Shown here piece after piece: positions 17,629 through 26,709 of a stretch of 64,000 bases of DNA. Made by a program: the position numbers and the translations under genes. Every line of letters begins with the position of its first letter. Position 1 is the first letter of the stretch. The stretch comes from JAMQKA01 sp043951865 (GTDB taxonomy: Bacteria; Bacteroidota; Rhodothermia; Balneolales; Balneolaceae). The stretch lies in assembly GCF_043951865.1 (NCBI RefSeq), contig NZ_JBINJF010000004.1, forward strand, positions 124,001 through 188,000, written 5' to 3'. Below the pieces are notes generated by a model. It had not been told where the DNA came from. It did not search any database and saw only the letters and a program-made list of their open reading frames with translations.

Positions 17629-20172
17629 ATGGCTCCCTTCTGGTCTTCATGGACATGGAAAATGGCGTGGCGCGATGCCCGCTCCAACAAAAAGCGGCTG
17701 TTTCTCTACATCTCGGCTATCATTATTGGTGTAGCGGCACAGGTGGCTATTACCTCGTTCCGGGAAAGCCTGACCAATACCATTGACAACCAGTCGCGCG
17801 AGCTGCTGGGGGCAGACCTTGAGATCGAGGCCGAACGCCCCTTTTCCGACGAGGAACTGGCCTATTTCGATTCCCTCGGGGGCGAACAGTCAAAAATGAT
17901 CGAATTTAACTCGATGGCGTACCTTCCGGAAAGCGGGGGTACCCGCCTGTCACAAATTCGCGCCATACAGGGAGATTTTCCCTTTTACGGGGAGATCCTC
18001 ACAAATCCACCAGAGGCTGTCCGCACTTACCGGCAAAATAATACCGCACTGCTGGATAACGCCCTTATGGTACAGTTCGGCACCGAAGTGGGAGATTCTG
18101 TGCGAATCGGTAACGTAACTTTTGAAATTTCAGGTGGAATAGAACAGGTTCCCGGCGAAGCGGCGGCCGTCTCCATGGTGGGACCCCGCATCTTTATTCC
18201 CTACTCCATGGTGGATTCCACCGGTTTGGTTCAGCGCGGCAGTTTTGTGGAATACAAGATGTACTTCAAGTTTGACGATGGCCGCGACATGGCCCAGATG
18301 CGGGAGAATACCGAGGCGTTCATGGATGAACACGACCTGCGGTACGATGACGTGGCCGAACGGCGTGAAGAGATGGGAGAGGCAGTGGGCAACCTGGCCA
18401 AGTTTTTGAACCTCGTAGGGTTTGTTGCGCTGCTGCTGGGGGGCATCGGGGTAGCCAGTGCCATCCACCTGTATATCAAGCAAAAGATAAGCACCGCCGC
18501 CGTCCTGCGCTGTTTTGGAGCCACCTCCAACCAAACGATGACCATATTCCTGATACAGGCGTTGGTGCTGGGACTGACGGGCGCGCTGGCGGGCACTGTA
18601 CTCGGTGTGAGTATCCAGTATATGCTGCCTCAACTTGTCAGTGACTTTTTACCGGTTGATGTCGACCTGACGATATCATGGCTTGCGGTGGCTCTCGGAT
18701 TGCTCACCGGCACAGGGGTCGCACTGGTTTTCGCCCTGATGCCGCTGCTTTCGCTGCGCAAGGCCTCTCCGCTTTACGCCTTGCGGACGATGAATGAAAC
18801 GCTTACCAACCTACTGGGACGTAAAACGAAATGGAGCATCTACGGCATTATCGTACTCACTGTTGCCGGTTATGCCACCCTGATCACCGAAGACTGGATG
18901 GTCGGGGGCGTCTTTACCATTGGCATGATTGTGGCCTTTGGCCTTTTGCTGCTGGTGGCCCGGGGGCTGATGTGGTTTGTAAAACGTTATTTTCCCTCTG
19001 AATTCTCGTATGTGTGGCGGCAGGGACTGGCCAACTTATATCGCCCGAATAACCAAACGGCTACGCTCCTGCTCTCGCTCGGTCTTGGTATGCTGCTGAT
19101 AAGCACGCTCTACTTCAGCCAGGATATGCTTATGAGTGAACTCAATTTTGCCACCCGTGATGATTCGCCCAACCTGATCTTGTTTGATATCCAGCCCGAC
19201 CAGAACGAAGGCGTACGCCAAATTATGGAGGCAGAAGGAATTCCCATCTTACAGAATGTGCCTATCGTAACGATGAGGATCTCCTCCTACCAGGGACGTA
19301 CTGTCGAGGAGATCCGGGAAGACACCTCCAGTAATATTCGGGGCTGGGCCCTCGACCGGGAATACCGTTCCACGTACCGCGATTCCCTGCTCGACTCAGA
19401 AACACTCGTGGAGGGAAAATGGATTGGCGAAGTGGACCCCGAAACCGACGTGATACCGGTTTCCGCCGCAAAAGAAATTACAGAAGACCTGAACGCCGGG
19501 ATCGGTGATACGCTCACCTTTAATGTTCAGGGTCTGCCGGTCAAAGCCTACATCGCAAGCATAAGGGAGGTTGACTTCCAACGCGTACAACCCAACTTTT
19601 TCATGGTATTTCCCAAGGGTGTACTGGAGCAGGCACCGCAGATCGGTGTAATTGTTACCCGGACTTCCGGCCGGGATGAGTCGGCCCAAATTCAGCAGCA
19701 GGTGGTACAAAAATACCCCAACGTCTCAGCCATCGATGTGGGGCTCATCCTGCAGACGATCAACGAGTTTATTGATAAAATTTCATTCGCCATCCAGTTT
19801 ATGGCACTCTTCAGTATTCTTACGGGCCTTATTGTTCTTGCAAGTTCGGTAGCCATCAGCAGGCTTCAGCGCATTAAAGAAAGCGTTCTGCTGCGCACCC
19901 TGGGAGCCAGCAAAAAGCAGATCATCCAGATTCTTTCCATCGAATACTTTTTTCTTGGAGTGCTGGGAGCATTTACGGGGCTTATCCTGTCGGTGCTTTC
20001 CACATGGCTGCTCGGTTACTTTTATTTCGATCTCACGTTTATACCCAATATCTGGGTCATCATCATCGGCACGCTTGCCATTGCGGGGCTTACAATCCTT
20101 ATCGGAATGCTCAACAGCCGAAGCGTGTATCAACGTCCCCCGCTGGAGGTGCTGCGGCTGGAAACGGCATAA
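17629..20172 (+). CDS. ybbP: ABC transporter permease, YbbP/FtsX family
   Basis: The 847-residue inner-membrane protein is the partner of the upstream ATPase. It starts with a cytoplasmic tip (WTWKMAWRDARSNKKR), TM1 at about 25-45 and a first periplasmic MacB-PCD domain (about 45-240). An FtsX block of three helices (about 250-390) and two further central helices (about 405-450) follow. Then come a second periplasmic domain (about 490-710) and a second FtsX block (about 720-835), ending in PPLEVLRLE, typical of the family. The duplicated FtsX architecture is that of YbbP, thought to extract or move hydrophobic molecules across the envelope. The substrate is unknown. Confidence 0.92.
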   Translation: MAPFWSSWTWKMAWRDARSNKKRLFLYISAIIIGVAAQVAITSFRESLTNTIDNQSRELLGADLEIEAERPFSDEELAYFDSLGGEQSKMIEFNSMAYLPESGGTRLSQIRAIQGDFPFYGEILTNPPEAVRTYRQNNTALLDNALMVQFGTEVGDSVRIGNVTFEISGGIEQVPGEAAAVSMVGPRIFIPYSMVDSTGLVQRGSFVEYKMYFKFDDGRDMAQMRENTEAFMDEHDLRYDDVAERREEMGEAVGNLAKFLNLVGFVALLLGGIGVASAIHLYIKQKISTAAVLRCFGATSNQTMTIFLIQALVLGLTGALAGTVLGVSIQYMLPQLVSDFLPVDVDLTISWLAVALGLLTGTGVALVFALMPLLSLRKASPLYALRTMNETLTNLLGRKTKWSIYGIIVLTVAGYATLITEDWMVGGVFTIGMIVAFGLLLLVARGLMWFVKRYFPSEFSYVWRQGLANLYRPNNQTATLLLSLGLGMLLISTLYFSQDMLMSELNFATRDDSPNLILFDIQPDQNEGVRQIMEAEGIPILQNVPIVTMRISSYQGRTVEEIREDTSSNIRGWALDREYRSTYRDSLLDSETLVEGKWIGEVDPETDVIPVSAAKEITEDLNAGIGDTLTFNVQGLPVKAYIASIREVDFQRVQPNFFMVFPKGVLEQAPQIGVIVTRTSGRDESAQIQQQVVQKYPNVSAIDVGLILQTINEFIDKISFAIQFMALFSILTGLIVLASSVAISRLQRIKESVLLRTLGASKKQIIQILSIEYFFLGVLGAFTGLILSVLSTWLLGYFYFDLTFIPNIWVIIIGTLAIAGLTILIGMLNSRSVYQRPPLEVLRLETA

Positions 20173-20274
20173 TTGGACACGGGGAATTCACCCAGCTATT
20201 GCGATAAACTCATCAAAATGGGGTAAGACTCCTTGCGTTTTCTGCGTACTTAAGTTAGACTACCTGTCGGAATC

Positions 20275-20439
20275 ATGGATATTCAGCAAAAAACCAACGC
20301 AATCTCCCTGCTGGTACTGGTTGTCTGTATCCTTTTGGCAGTCGTCATCTACCTGTTTACCGGCATCGTCTTCATCGCCATCATCTTTGCCCCGCCGGTG
20401 GTTCACTGGATCTTGAAGAGAAGAGAACAACGGTCCTGA
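20275..20439 (+). CDS. Small membrane protein, 54 residues
   Basis: ATG at 20275 to TGA at 20437-20439 encodes MDIQQKTNAISLL... with one or two hydrophobic segments (about 10-40) and a basic end (HWILKRREQRS). Such short, hydrophobic, KRR-ended proteins are common as hypothetical membrane proteins. It is too short for confident prediction. The same frame continues open after the TGA up to the start of corA (see next entry), so it may be the front part of a broken gene rather than a complete one. Confidence 0.5.
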   Translation: MDIQQKTNAISLLVLVVCILLAVVIYLFTGIVFIAIIFAPPVVHWILKRREQRS

Positions 20440-20640
20440 TTTGCCGGCAATGGCTCTCACCCCTGGCTGAATAATTACAGAGGACTTTTCATACCTACCT
20501 TTGAAAACAGGCATTATGTATGGTCCCATCTTTATAACCTGTTCATCTATCCGGGCTTGTTTGTCGTTACGTGGATCATCATATTAGTGATACGTCAGAT
20601 TAGTGATACGTCAGAATCCACGCCGGCAAAAAAGCTATGA
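20440..20640 (+). pseudogene. In-frame continuation after a TGA; possible remnant of a longer small membrane protein
   Basis: After the TGA at 20437-20439 the same frame stays open for 66 codons to a TGA at 20638-20640. It reads protein-like, aromatic-rich and then hydrophobic (HYVWSHLYNLFIYP, LFVVTWIIILVIR). No ATG or GTG start lies in this part. Its end overlaps the corA start as ATGA, which is typical of translational coupling. Either one nonsense mutation split a gene of about 121 codons, or the second half is chance. A 16-bp tandem duplication (20583-20598, 20599-20614) shifts the frame near its end. Confidence 0.4.
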
Positions 20641-21740
20641 CTAAAAATTCCAGGAGATTACAACTTTTTTCGAAGCGAAAACAGAAAAAGCCGGGATCTG
20701 CACCCGGTACGATTGAGCACATCGGGGAGCAGCGGCTGGATGATGTTCAACTCACCATCTACGACTATGATGCAGAGCATATGGATCAGGTTTCAATTGA
20801 GAATGTAGAAGAGAGCCGACCCTACCTGGAAAATCCATCCAAAACATGGATAAAAATTTGCGGGGTACACGATATTGAAAAGCTTACCTCGATCTGGTCC
20901 TACTTTGACCTTCATCCCCTTGTACAGGAGGATATCGTAAACACCACTCAGCGACCCAAGGCCGAGCTGTATGAGCACAACATCTATTTTGTGATCAGGA
21001 TGCTCACCTGGTCAGAGGAACGGGGCCAGATTGAATCTGAGCAGGTCAGTATCGTACTTAGTGACAACTACGTGCTCTCTTTCCAGGAATCCGACCACGA
21101 CTTTTTCAAACCGGTAGTGGATCGTTTAATGTACGGCAATGTGCGCATTCGGAAACATGGGATGGACTACCTTGCCTATGCCCTGATTGATACGGTCGTG
21201 GACCATTATTTCAGCGTTCTGGAACACCTGGCCGACCGTATTGAACACCTTGAGGACCTGGTGCTGGACGATCCCGACAAGGAAACGTTACATCAAATCC
21301 ATGCCCTCCGGCGGGACCTCATCTTTTTTCGAAAGTCGGTCTGGCCGCTGAGGGATATGCTCAACTCCACGATTCGTGATGAATCTCCCTTTATTGAGGA
21401 GCGCACCAAGCTTTTTCTGCGAGATGTCTATGACCACATGGTACAGATTATCGACAATATAGAAAACTACCGCGATATGGTAATCGGCATGCACGACATC
21501 TACATGAGCCATGTGAGCAACAAGATGAATGAAGTCATGAAAGTGCTCACCATCATTGCCACCATCTTCATCCCGCTGACGTTTATTGCAGGCATCTACG
21601 GGATGAATTTTGATCCGGCTGCAAGTCCCTATAACATGCCTGAATTGCAATGGTACTGGGGCTACCCCCTGGTGATGCTTCTCATGTTTATCATGGCGAT
21701 AGTCATGATGGTCTATTTCAGGAAAAAGGGATGGCTGTGA
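20637..21740 (+). CDS. corA: CorA-type magnesium/cobalt transporter
   Basis: The 367-residue inner-membrane divalent-cation channel acts as a homopentamer. It has a long soluble alpha/beta funnel domain (about 1-270), the long pore helix and two C-terminal transmembrane segments (about 305-325 and 340-362). The selectivity motif GMN is seen as IYGMNF between them. The protein ends in a basic cytoplasmic tail (FRKKGWL). The start overlaps the preceding frame by ATGA. The universal-stress gene follows after 42 bp and may be co-transcribed. Uptake of Mg is the usual role; Co or Ni transport is possible. Confidence 0.93.
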   Translation: MTKNSRRLQLFSKRKQKKPGSAPGTIEHIGEQRLDDVQLTIYDYDAEHMDQVSIENVEESRPYLENPSKTWIKICGVHDIEKLTSIWSYFDLHPLVQEDIVNTTQRPKAELYEHNIYFVIRMLTWSEERGQIESEQVSIVLSDNYVLSFQESDHDFFKPVVDRLMYGNVRIRKHGMDYLAYALIDTVVDHYFSVLEHLADRIEHLEDLVLDDPDKETLHQIHALRRDLIFFRKSVWPLRDMLNSTIRDESPFIEERTKLFLRDVYDHMVQIIDNIENYRDMVIGMHDIYMSHVSNKMNEVMKVLTIIATIFIPLTFIAGIYGMNFDPAASPYNMPELQWYWGYPLVMLLMFIMAIVMMVYFRKKGWL

Positions 21741-21782
21741 AACCATTTTATTCAATCAACGACAACTAAAACGGGAAAGACG

Positions 21783-22679
21783 ATGAAAAACATAAAAATA
21801 CTTGTTCCACTTGATTTTTCAGATCTCAGCACGCGCGCGCTAACGGCCGCCCAACAGTTTGCCAAGCTTTTTGACGGACGGGTCACGCCGTTTCACGCCT
21901 ACCTTCCGATCAGCGAGATGGAAGGACCCTATATGCTGGGCTACGGCACCACCCCAACCGAAGATTACGACGAGATAGAGATGTCGCTGAAAGAACGACT
22001 GGAAGAGGTGGCCCGCGAGCAGGTGGATCCCGCCTACCTTGATGAATCGATTGTGTCGGTGGGCAACGCCGCCCATGCTATTGCGGATGAGGGAAAAGCA
22101 TACGACATGATTATAATGAGTACCCACGGGCGTACGGGATTCAGCCGTTTTTTCCTGGGCTCCGTAGCGGAAAAAGTGTTGCGCATTTCTCACGTACCCG
22201 TGCTCGTGATTGACAAGGAGTCTGAGATCGGACCGATCAAGAAGATCCTGACCACGACCGATTTTTCTGACAATTCGCACGCGGCCTTTCCGCTGGTACA
22301 GTCGATTTCCGAAGCAGCGGACGCCGAAGTGGAACTGCTGAACGTGATGAGCTATGATCCCCAGCATGACGAAAAACCGGATGAGGGGAAAATATCACTC
22401 CGTAAAAAAAGGCTGGAAATTTTGGCCAAAGAGGAGCTGCACGAGATAAGCGATCGACTTAAGATCAATGTCATCGTCTCGCAGGATACACCGCACGAAA
22501 CCATTTTGAATTACAACCTGAACAAACCGGCAGATCTTATCGTAATGGCAACAGTTGGCCGAACAGGTATCGACTACCTGATGATGGGCAGTACCACCAC
22601 CAACATTGTACGACATGTAAAAACCCCGGTTCTCAGCGTCAATCCCAAGAAAAAGGTGGAAGCTCTCGATGCAGAATAG
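21783..22679 (+). CDS. Tandem UspA-domain universal stress protein
   Basis: The 298-residue cytoplasmic protein is made of two UspA domains (about 1-145 and 150-290). Each begins with the strand-Asp-Phe-Ser motif (LVPLDFSD, LTTTDFSD) and contains the nucleotide-binding pattern G-R-T-G...G-S (STHGRTGFSRFFLGS, ATVGRTGIDYLMMGS). Both sites therefore look able to bind ATP, unlike tandem proteins in which one site is degenerate. It follows corA by 42 bp. Its role in stress or membrane-potential adaptation is inferred from the family only. Confidence 0.9.
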   Translation: MKNIKILVPLDFSDLSTRALTAAQQFAKLFDGRVTPFHAYLPISEMEGPYMLGYGTTPTEDYDEIEMSLKERLEEVAREQVDPAYLDESIVSVGNAAHAIADEGKAYDMIIMSTHGRTGFSRFFLGSVAEKVLRISHVPVLVIDKESEIGPIKKILTTTDFSDNSHAAFPLVQSISEAADAEVELLNVMSYDPQHDEKPDEGKISLRKKRLEILAKEELHEISDRLKINVIVSQDTPHETILNYNLNKPADLIVMATVGRTGIDYLMMGSTTTNIVRHVKTPVLSVNPKKKVEALDAE

Positions 22680-22725
22680 GCGGAGAAACAGCGGTTTGGA
22701 GCCCTTAATATTAAAACGGGTGATA

Positions 22726-22754
22726 ACGGGGCGATTCAAGGAGAACCGCCCCGT
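22726..22754 (+). terminator. Possible transcription terminator after the universal-stress gene
   Basis: A perfect 8-bp inverted repeat ACGGGGCG/CGCCCCGT with a 13-bp loop lies 47 bp after the stop. It is followed by TAAAATTTCTCTT rather than a strong T-run, so it is a weak terminator candidate. Confidence 0.45.
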
Positions 22755-22864
22755 AAAATTTCTCTTCCGCGGGAAAGCGGTCATAGTCAGGACTTGCTCA
22801 AAGAGCCATGATTACGCTTAGGGATTTTCACAATTTTTGTGGGGCACTGAACACTAATTAGGGC

Positions 22865-24352
22865 CTAATTAAATCCGATTCGAATTCCTGCCATAAAATG
22901 GAGCCTCCGAATCTCTTCTTCGGCCACTTCCGGAACGATGCGACTGCCGTTGTCATAGCTGTATAACTGGTTTTGATCCTCCCAGATAGAGTACTGCACT
23001 CCAAAATCAAACCAGAAATTCTCAGAAAACCTGGAACTGAATCCACCATTGAAAAATTGACGTTCCGTGCCGCCGTTCTGCCGGGGGCTGGGGAACCATG
23101 CATACCCGAAGCGGGGAGAGAACCCCTCATTGAAATTAAATTCAATTGCTCCACGCAGATTGGTTACTTCCCTGAAATTTTGGTCAATAAAATCATTCTC
23201 CTGCTGCTGGTAGTCCAGGTCCTCTCCCTCGAGATCCAGTTCAGCAGTCGTATAATCGACCTGTTCAGCAGCAAGTGAAAGCTTGACCCCATTCAGACCT
23301 GTAAGGGTAATGCCCGCATTGATACGCGCCGGGCGTTCGATTCTATAAGAAAATTCGCCGGGCAGCTCCTCTTCAAATCCAGCCCCGTTGTCAAAAGTTG
23401 AGGTTAACTGCGTATTAAATTCCTCGTCAAATGAAAGCAGCGATGGAATTTCATAGCTGCCGCCTATGCTCAGGAAGGAATTGACCTGGTATAACAAGCC
23501 GATTCGAGCCGACAGCCCTGTAAATTCCGAATCGATGGTATCCACACTGAGTATCCGATCAATGTCGGTTTCCCCGGTCCCGTCGCCGTCACTGTCGATC
23601 AGAGAACCATCATAGATATTGTCGGGATCCGATTCCAAAAACTGTCGTTCATAGTGGTACTCCCCGACCAGAATCCCAAGGGAGGCACCGATGTACAGGT
23701 TCTTTTGAAACTCCGTTGCAAAAAACGCCGAATACTCCCCCATCCGTCCCCGTTCCGTCAGCTCCATATTTTGCTGCACGCCGGGCCAGTCTTCAGGTGC
23801 AAATCCTATTCTGAATATGGACTGCGTATAAGTACTGTCTACATCCGCCCAGTCAAGTGCATATACATTAAAGGCGGCATCGTAGAGGGCATCGTCGCTG
23901 GTAATATTATAAAAATCGCTTAGAGAACTCCTGCTATTCTGGTGATTGACTCCCATCGCGCGGTTGAAGTCGGTGGTCTGGCTGTATCCGCCCCCAATTA
24001 CAAAACTGCCCTGCACGGTTGGGATCTTGTAGACCAGTCCGAAATCCCCTACATTCGACTGCGAATCATCAAAACTAAATGTATCATTCTGGAACGTGGT
24101 TTTTTCATTTACGTTCCTCATGCTGATACTGAACGAGGTAAAGCTATCTTCGAACAGACCCATAGCGGCAGGATTTTCCTGGAAACTACCGAAACCGGCG
24201 TTATCGCTGATACCGGGTATAACCAAACTTTGGGCGTCGTAGGAGGGATATTCGAGGCTATAGCGCAGGACATCTTCCGCACTTTGCGCCAGCAGTGAAA
24301 CCGGTAAAAACAGGCTTAGCAGCAGGGGTAGTATTCTCTTGTATCTGGACAT
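22865..24352 (-). CDS. FadL/OmpP1-like outer-membrane transport protein
   Basis: A 495-residue beta-barrel with a signal peptide (MSRYKRILPLLLSLFLPVSLLAQ, cleaved near residue 22). Next comes the region typical of OmpP1/FadL/TodX proteins (PGISDNAGFGSFQENPAAMGLF, about 44-65), in which the mature N-terminus plugs the barrel and the Asn-Pro-Ala motif is conserved. Many alternating-hydrophobic strands follow, and the protein ends in an aromatic/hydrophobic strand (MAGIRIGFN). Such proteins take up hydrophobic molecules such as long-chain fatty acids. It is downstream of the RS-rich lipoprotein on the same strand, 73 bp apart. Confidence 0.75.
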   Translation of the reverse strand: MSRYKRILPLLLSLFLPVSLLAQSAEDVLRYSLEYPSYDAQSLVIPGISDNAGFGSFQENPAAMGLFEDSFTSFSISMRNVNEKTTFQNDTFSFDDSQSNVGDFGLVYKIPTVQGSFVIGGGYSQTTDFNRAMGVNHQNSRSSLSDFYNITSDDALYDAAFNVYALDWADVDSTYTQSIFRIGFAPEDWPGVQQNMELTERGRMGEYSAFFATEFQKNLYIGASLGILVGEYHYERQFLESDPDNIYDGSLIDSDGDGTGETDIDRILSVDTIDSEFTGLSARIGLLYQVNSFLSIGGSYEIPSLLSFDEEFNTQLTSTFDNGAGFEEELPGEFSYRIERPARINAGITLTGLNGVKLSLAAEQVDYTTAELDLEGEDLDYQQQENDFIDQNFREVTNLRGAIEFNFNEGFSPRFGYAWFPSPRQNGGTERQFFNGGFSSRFSENFWFDFGVQYSIWEDQNQLYSYDNGSRIVPEVAEEEIRRLHFMAGIRIGFN

Positions 24353-24425
24353 ACGCGGGGTACCTGATATTTAATATTCTTGCAGTTTCCGTTGACTGGA
24401 ATGAATACTGGATTGCAACAGCGCT

Positions 24426-25736
24426 TTAGTTGCCCCTGCTCCTTCGGCTGGAAGAACCGCTGGATGAGTTGTCACCACTGGAACTGCGACTTCTGGGAGA
24501 GGACACATTTCCACGGCTGGAGGAGGACGAGGATTGGGATCTGACCCGGGTTCCGGATGAACTGTTACTGGATGAAGACCTTGACTTCCTGTTATAAATG
24601 GAGTTTCCGGAAGACCGGTTACTGTTATCAAAATTGATGCGAATACGGTTGCCGGAACGATCTGGACGATCTAAATCCAGCAGATCCCTGATATTTCTAT
24701 CCATTCCCCATTGAGAGGTCCGGCTGTTTTTTATCCGGTTCCGGATCCGTTCCCGGTTCATCTCTTCCATTTTGCTGTAATCCCTGTAGTCAGGTCGCGC
24801 TCGAGAATTATCGTTCTCTGTTCCTGTTACTACCGCCGAACGGTTAGACTCATTATCTCTTGACCGACGCGTAGTACTGCCGCTGCTCGACCTGCCGGTA
24901 CTCGATCGACCGGTTGAGCGTACGCGGGGAGTATCTGAACTGGAGCGGGTGCGGACCGTTCCCCGGCTTCGTACGGTATTTCCGTTGTCTCGGGTTCTCA
25001 ACCTCGTAGTGTTGGTTCGCCCCTTCTCCCTGACCTCGGAGGCCGTACGTGCGGAGCGTACCGCCGCATCCGATGATGCTCCGGAGCGCACCCTGTTGGT
25101 GCCTGTTACTGTTCTTCGGCCGTAGGTACGGTCTTTTTTGTCTTTACCTACCCCAACATACCCGGCATAACCCGAATAAAAGTAGTTGTTCACAAATACA
25201 GGTCGATAACCGTAGCCATAATAAGGATCCCAGTAGTGAAACGCGCGATATCGGTACCAGTGGTGCGGATATCCATAAAACGCCCCAAACGAATGCCCAA
25301 AGTGCAGGCTTAAACTAAAGGTGGCGAATGTTCCGGGATAATAATCGTAAAAGAAGGGATCATGGAAATGATACCTGCTGTAAAAGCTGCGCTGCGGAAA
25401 GCCATACCGATGGAAGTAATAATCATGGTAGAAACTTCCGAATCCATGTCGGGCATACCATTCGGCGGCCTTGTAATCCTTGTAGTAGAACGCATCTTCG
25501 GTACCGTCGTAGTAGCCGTCTTCATACCCTTCTTCATAATAAAATTCATCTTCATCGGTCCCGGGTGCACTTTCAGCCCGCGGCTCTGTTTGCTCCCCCT
25601 CGTAGGTATAGGTATCGGACTTCTGTGGTTCATCCGTAATCCTGTGGATGCGCTGTGAATACTGAAGTTGCGTATAGCAGCCCGTCAAAAAGAATAATGA
25701 AGCGATAAGCAGTGTAAACGGTATTCGGGATTTCAT
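24426..25736 (-). CDS. Lipoprotein with a Tyr/Phe/His-rich middle and an Arg/Ser-rich basic tail
   Basis: I start it at the ATG at 25736 because GGAG lies 7 bp before it and the lipoprotein signal then begins properly (MKSRIPFTLLIAS, lipobox LTGC with Cys20). The other in-frame ATG is 12 bp upstream. Residues about 45-175 are dominated by Tyr, Phe, His, Asp and Gly (EEGYEDGYYDG, YYFHRYGFPQ). From about 190 to the end the protein is low-complexity Arg/Ser/Thr/Asn (RSTGRSSTGRSSSGS). The mature protein would be a surface or periplasmic lipoprotein with a disordered, strongly basic tail. No family function is known to me. Confidence 0.8.
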   Translation of the reverse strand: MKSRIPFTLLIASLFFLTGCYTQLQYSQRIHRITDEPQKSDTYTYEGEQTEPRAESAPGTDEDEFYYEEGYEDGYYDGTEDAFYYKDYKAAEWYARHGFGSFYHDYYFHRYGFPQRSFYSRYHFHDPFFYDYYPGTFATFSLSLHFGHSFGAFYGYPHHWYRYRAFHYWDPYYGYGYRPVFVNNYFYSGYAGYVGVGKDKKDRTYGRRTVTGTNRVRSGASSDAAVRSARTASEVREKGRTNTTRLRTRDNGNTVRSRGTVRTRSSSDTPRVRSTGRSSTGRSSSGSTTRRSRDNESNRSAVVTGTENDNSRARPDYRDYSKMEEMNRERIRNRIKNSRTSQWGMDRNIRDLLDLDRPDRSGNRIRINFDNSNRSSGNSIYNRKSRSSSSNSSSGTRVRSQSSSSSSRGNVSSPRSRSSSGDNSSSGSSSRRSRGN

Positions 25737-25923
25737 GGCTTTCTCCATTTGCCGGTTTGCTCAACGTAGCTATTAAGCTGAATCGGCATATTAACGGCTT
25801 TTGCTAACTTCTGTTTCAATATGCACTATTTACAGGTATTTGTTCAATAACATTATCATGTTACTCTTTGTTGCTATTATTAACAACCGTTTCAACAACG
25901 TTTTGTTGCGTTGCCCTTGGATT

Positions 25924-26559
25924 TCAGATCTCCCCTCTCAGGGACTTTGCGATGACCTCAGCTTTTGAATTTACGTGCAGCTTCTTGTAAATGTTGCGGA
26001 TGTGAGCCCGTACCGTGTCGATTGATATATCGTACCGATCGGCTATCATTTTGTAACTGAGTCCATCCACAAGCCCGTTTACGATGTCATGCTCGCGGGG
26101 TGTCAGGTCGGACTCGGAATTCTTCCGGGGCTGCTGATCCTGGAAATGGTTGATCACTTTTCGAGCAATCTGCGGCGACATCGGCGCCCCGCCGTCCAGC
26201 AGGTTCAGGATGGAGTCCCTGATCTCCGGCAACGAGGTATGCTTGAGCAGATATCCCGAAGCGCCGGCGCAAAGTGAGTTAAATATTTTGTGGGAATCGT
26301 GGTAGACAGTGAGCATGATAATTTCGATTTCGGGATACTGCTCCTTGATCAGCCCGATTCCCTCAATACCTGACATGCCCGGAAGCTGTATATCCATCAA
26401 AATCACGTTGGGCTTTTTGTGCTCTTCCAGGTACTCCATCATCTCCTCCACCGTGTCTACCGCCACCGGACAGGAGAGTTCATCCTGCATATCCAGATAA
26501 CGCTGAATCAGATCCCTTATCTTTTTGTTGTCTTCTACTATTCCGACTGTTGAAGGCAT
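25924..26559 (-). CDS. NarL/FixJ-family response regulator
   Basis: A 211-residue transcription factor: receiver domain (1-120) and LuxR-type helix-turn-helix (about 147-208). Phosphoacceptor Asp56 sits in VILMDIQLPGM, the acidic pair is Glu9-Asp10 and the conserved lysine is in GYLLKH. The DNA-binding part reads LTPREHDIVNGLVDGLSYK. It lies 150 bp downstream of the sensor kinase gene and is the obvious partner. The kinase has the matching HisKA_3 dimerisation domain. Confidence 0.93.
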   Translation of the reverse strand: MPSTVGIVEDNKKIRDLIQRYLDMQDELSCPVAVDTVEEMMEYLEEHKKPNVILMDIQLPGMSGIEGIGLIKEQYPEIEIIMLTVYHDSHKIFNSLCAGASGYLLKHTSLPEIRDSILNLLDGGAPMSPQIARKVINHFQDQQPRKNSESDLTPREHDIVNGLVDGLSYKMIADRYDISIDTVRAHIRNIYKKLHVNSKAEVIAKSLRGEI

Positions 26560-26709
26560 AATATATCATTTCTCAGTTATCAGATGTCTTGTTTTATGAG
26601 CCGCGTAAAAGTTGTTTTGGAGAACAGTATCTTGACAGCGAATGACATGTGAAAGAGCAAGGCTGCTTGGTAATGCATCACGAGTTAAAGTACTCATTAT
26701 TTTCGAATA

